Below, one piece after another: positions 59,902 to 64,000 of a DNA stretch of 64,000 nucleotides. How positions within the stretch are numbered: the stretch's first letter is position 1; each line of letters begins with the position of its first letter. Made by a program: the position numbers and the translations under genes. This DNA is from Pelecanus crispus (Eukaryota; Chordata; Aves; Pelecaniformes; Pelecanidae), in assembly GCF_030463565.1 (NCBI RefSeq), contig NC_134643.1, positions 4,536,001 through 4,600,000 of the forward strand. Direction: 5' to 3'. The notes under the pieces are model-generated. The model searched no databases and had not been told where the DNA came from. It was given only the letters and a program-made list of their open reading frames with translations.

Positions 59902-60194
59902 AAAATACGGCGGCGATGTGCACGGGAAACTGCAGCTCGCGCGCCGGCAGGGTGATGTCGGTTCCGTGCACATGTGCGCGATGTGCGGCGCGGAAACGCG
60001 TCCTCGGTGCATCCGCGCAAGTGGCGGGGAATTGCAATGGGAAAGAGGCTGGAAAAGGGGAATGTAAGACTAATGTAGAACATGTGGCGTGGGCTTGCGG
60101 GAGCGGGAGGCGTGTGGGAATGCTTCTTATGAGGAGACAGTAAAAATGCCTGAAGTGGGGCTCTAACCTTCTATAGAAGCAAATTTCCTTCCTT

Positions 60195-60217
60195 TTTTTT
60201 TTTTTTTTTTTTTTTTT
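60195..60217. repeat. T homopolymer (about 23 bp)
   Basis: An uninterrupted T run in PFKFB3 intron 1. Confidence 0.85.
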
Positions 60218-60338
60218 CTTCCTTCCACCCACTCCGGTGAAGCACGAGAGCGCTTCAGCGCTGGCTTTCTAGCAGGTAGAAGGCACAAATGACAAGCTAC
60301 TTCTAAATATCCTGATTGAGCCTTTCAGAAGTCATCCC

Positions 60339-60347
60339 TGACCTTGA
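60339..60347 (-). promoter_or_regulatory. ERR/SF-1 type half-site
   Basis: TGACCTTGA is the reverse complement of TCAAGGTCA, the extended half-site of oestrogen-related receptors, which control metabolic genes. It sits in PFKFB3 intron 1. It was matched by eye and binding is not shown. Confidence 0.35.
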
Positions 60348-63123
60348 CTTACCTGGATAGATGTGGATAAGGAGTAATGAATATGCATTGAAATCCCTGA
60401 TAGCTTTGCAGCAGTGGTGAAAAGAAATGATGAATGGGGTCTTTGTGAAGCACTGGGAGCAAAACACTGGTTTGTGTTACATCCCTGATGCAAAGTTTCC
60501 CGGAGGCTTTTGTGATTTAGCTGGGTTTGGGCTCAGGTTCCTGACAAAAAGGTGCACGCTGGATGCCCTGGTGTTTTGGGAGGTGCTTCCCAGGTCTGTA
60601 AACAGCTGCTTTTTCACTATCCAAGGGGAACCTGGATCTTTCCTTTGGCAGCAAACCGAAGTGGGGAGAGATTCCTCAAATGCACGCATTTAACTCCTGC
60701 AGCACCCTTTGGAGGTGGCATGTGTGCACCCACGCAGCGCCAGCTCTGGGACCATCTCAGCTGTCTGGAGCCAAAGGGACGTCAACAGTCCCCGTCCATG
60801 TCCCTGTTCTCTCGGGAGTGTTATTACTTTAATGGCCCCAAATCCTCTTGGCTCCGCTCTTTGAGATCCTGTGTCTGCTGGCAGGTAGGGAAAGGAGGAG
60901 TTTCTTTTCTCTATTCAGGTATTATTCCTTTCCCCCTCCCTTTATTTGATATGTGGTTTGTTTTTTGTGCAAAAAAAAAAAACCCAACTTGCACCCATCG
61001 GTTGGTTGAGGCCGTCAGACTGTTAGAGAGGAAAAAAATATTTTTTTCTGGATGCGTTGCACAGCCGCCTTGGTACCCCAGAGCGCAAAATCAGCGCTTG
61101 CTGCTGCAATCAGTGGGAGCTGGCCCGGGCTTTTGAAACACGGCACCGGGGATGTGGGTCACACAAAAGGGGGCAAGCGTGAGGGCAGCTCCAGCCTGAG
61201 GAATGTGGAATATTTAAAGAAAAAAAAAAAAAAATCTGGTTTAGATAGTTTTCTCTGCTGAGTCTGCTGCGGTGAGACAGCCGGGCAGGTGATGGGTGGC
61301 CTTTCGCTGCCCTTCTGTGCACCCGTGCTGCAACTCTTCCTTGTGGCCTTAATTCAGTTTCTTTAGCTGTTGGATTTTTTTTTTTTTTTTAATTAGAAGG
61401 GGAGGGAAATCCCCTATGCTTTGCACCTTCTCTGGATACCTCTCTGTTCGTTAGCCCTTCCCAAATCTCCGCTGAGAAAAGTCTACCCCAGGCCATCACC
61501 CCGTGCCCATCCCGGGAGCCCCTGGCATCCCCGCATCCCTCCGCGGCCGTCGCCTGGTCCCACCTGCGGGCAGCTGGGATGGGCAGGCAGAGCTCTCCGC
61601 CCAGAGCGTAATTAAGCTGCGTTTTTACGGCTCTGCCACCAGCCACTCACTCCCTGCATTCCTTTCCTGTGAGGTCTCCGGCCTCACCGGGAGGATGGAA
61701 GGGTGGGTGAGAAATCCCCCGAGGGTCTCGCCTACTGGGGCCGGCCTCTGCCGTCGCCCGCAGGGCTCTTGGCGTGTCACGCCGGGCAGCATGAATAGGC
61801 GGCTGGCTAATCCAAATTCCATTAGGCATCGTTAAGATCTTCCTTTCCTGTATTTAAAGCGCTTGGCTTTGTGCCTTGGCCTTTTGTGTGTGCAGCACCA
61901 TGTGAGAAGCGATTCTGCAGGGCAAAGCCTGGAGAGGAGCCGGGGTGGGACACGGGAGAGGGATGCTGCCCTGTTACGTGGTCCACGGGGCGTGCGGTCC
62001 AGATGGTCCAGACGCATCCCGTGGCGCTGGGACCAGGCTGTGGAGGGCTGAAAAAATTCCCAAACTGCATTCCCAGTCCTGCAACCTCTGCAATTTCCTC
62101 CAAACTGAACCAGGAATTTACTTTCTAAAGGATTCATGGGGGGAGAAGCGATTCACCTGGGCAGCCTGGCAGCTGATTTGTCTGCATTTTGGCCATGCCA
62201 TTCGGGTGAATTGCAGAGGAGTTTCTCTTCACTTGCCAAGTCATCACTAAGTAATGCGTCTGGATTTATTGCCAGTTGTTTGACATGAACCCTCTTTACA
62301 ACAACAAAAAAAAAAAACCCAGAGTAAAACAGGTTTATGAAGAAAAAGGGATAAGTCACTCATCTGCTTTTAAATGCTGGTGGTTCTGCAGTCCTCGGGC
62401 CCTGCAGTTTCTCAGAAAAAACAGTTAGTTTGTTGCAGCTGCATGTGTATCGGCCTAGAAAGCTAGCAGAAGTTTTTGGAAGGTGTTTTCTGTGGGTAAA
62501 GATCTCGGAGCAGACGTGGTATTTTAGCACAGCAGCCATATCTCAAGTGCACTGCTGCGGGGACTGGACCAAAGCCCTTGGCTAACTTCTAGGTTTTCAC
62601 AGAATTGGCCAAATTGTGGGAATGGGAGGTTGTGTTCACCTCTTTTTTTTTTTTTTTTCCCCCCAAGTGGGGAAACTGAGGCACAAATGTCCTGCAGGGA
62701 GCCTGGGGCAGCTGCTGGTTCCTTGCCCACTTTGCAGCCATCAGGATGTTCTCCTCTTGCCATGGCTGTCAGGCTGTGACTCCTGTCCCCCAGTTTGGGC
62801 AGCATCGGGGTGAATTTGTGTCCGTATGGCTCAGCTGGCGCAGTTGTGCCTCGCCTGTGAGCAGCCATAGAGCCATCCACCATGCCCCCCTGCTCTGACA
62901 TGTGCTCATTCAACAGATCCCATTCAAAAATTAGTCAGTGAATTTGCCTGCCCAAGTTTTTGATTGTCCAGGCTCATGAGGGATGCACAGAAGATACTGC
63001 AGAGATGATGGTGCACGGGGAGCAGAGGCTTTGGGTTTCCTCTAGCTGCTGAAGGACTTGGAGGAAGGTTGGGTCAAGAGCAAGTGCTTTGTAGGGTTGG
63101 TACAAGATGAGCTGGAGGATTAA

Positions 63124-63318
<195 letters not shown>

Positions 63319-63524
63319 TGAGGTTTGGGTCCTTGGGAGATGTTCAAGGAGCTTAGTCCCTTGGGGAGTGGAGGGTGGTGGGGGATCTTTCCAAGATCCC
63401 ATGGGCCAAATACCCATGTTGTCCCATAGCTTCTGCTGCAGCCCAGGTTCTCCTTCACTTTAAAGACCAAGGGATGTCCCTGAGGCTTTTGCTCTAAGGA
63501 TGTCTCTTCTTAGCCTATTGCTAG

Positions 63525-64000
<476 letters not shown>

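Overview
The window reads as avian genomic DNA. Evidence: vertebrate GT-AG split genes, several CR1 LINE tails ending in the bird-typical ATTCTATGATTCT-type repeat, and a 548-bp endogenous-retrovirus solo LTR of a family I know as abundant in non-galloanserine birds. The gene order RBM17 then PFKFB3, both on + strand, matches human 10p15.1. Species cannot be named from the sequence alone.

Layout. 1-7780: gene-poor flank with CR1 tails in both orientations, an old L3-type LINE fragment on the minus strand (about 4241-5600) and the solo LTR (2515-3062). 7781-8560: a 16-bp minisatellite, a CTCF-like site and the CpG-island promoter of RBM17. 8304-22087: the complete RBM17 (SPF45) gene, with one non-coding first exon and eleven coding exons that join to a 401-residue protein, the human length. 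22088-36700: 3' UTR and intergenic DNA with a CR1 reverse-transcriptase remnant. 36798-36813: a short alternative first exon of PFKFB3 encoding MPFRK. 36814-56300: its long first intron, with an 84-bp tandem duplication, a perfect 15-bp hairpin and other structures. 56330-57866: a large CpG-island promoter with GC boxes, paired HIF-type sites, long homopolymer runs and the canonical PFKFB3 first coding exon. 63161-63286 and 63613-63709: PFKFB3 exons 2 and 3, carrying the kinase P-loop. The gene continues beyond 64000.

Function. RBM17 is a spliceosomal 3' splice-site factor. PFKFB3 is the bifunctional enzyme that sets fructose-2,6-bisphosphate and thus glycolytic flux. They are neighbours by conserved synteny; nothing indicates a joint pathway. 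No unknown protein-coding system is visible. The most useful observations concern regulation: two PFKFB3 first exons about 21 kb apart that share one splice phase, a NAGNAG acceptor in RBM17, and several hypoxia-type motif clusters around PFKFB3. All motif calls were made by eye and need conservation or expression data.
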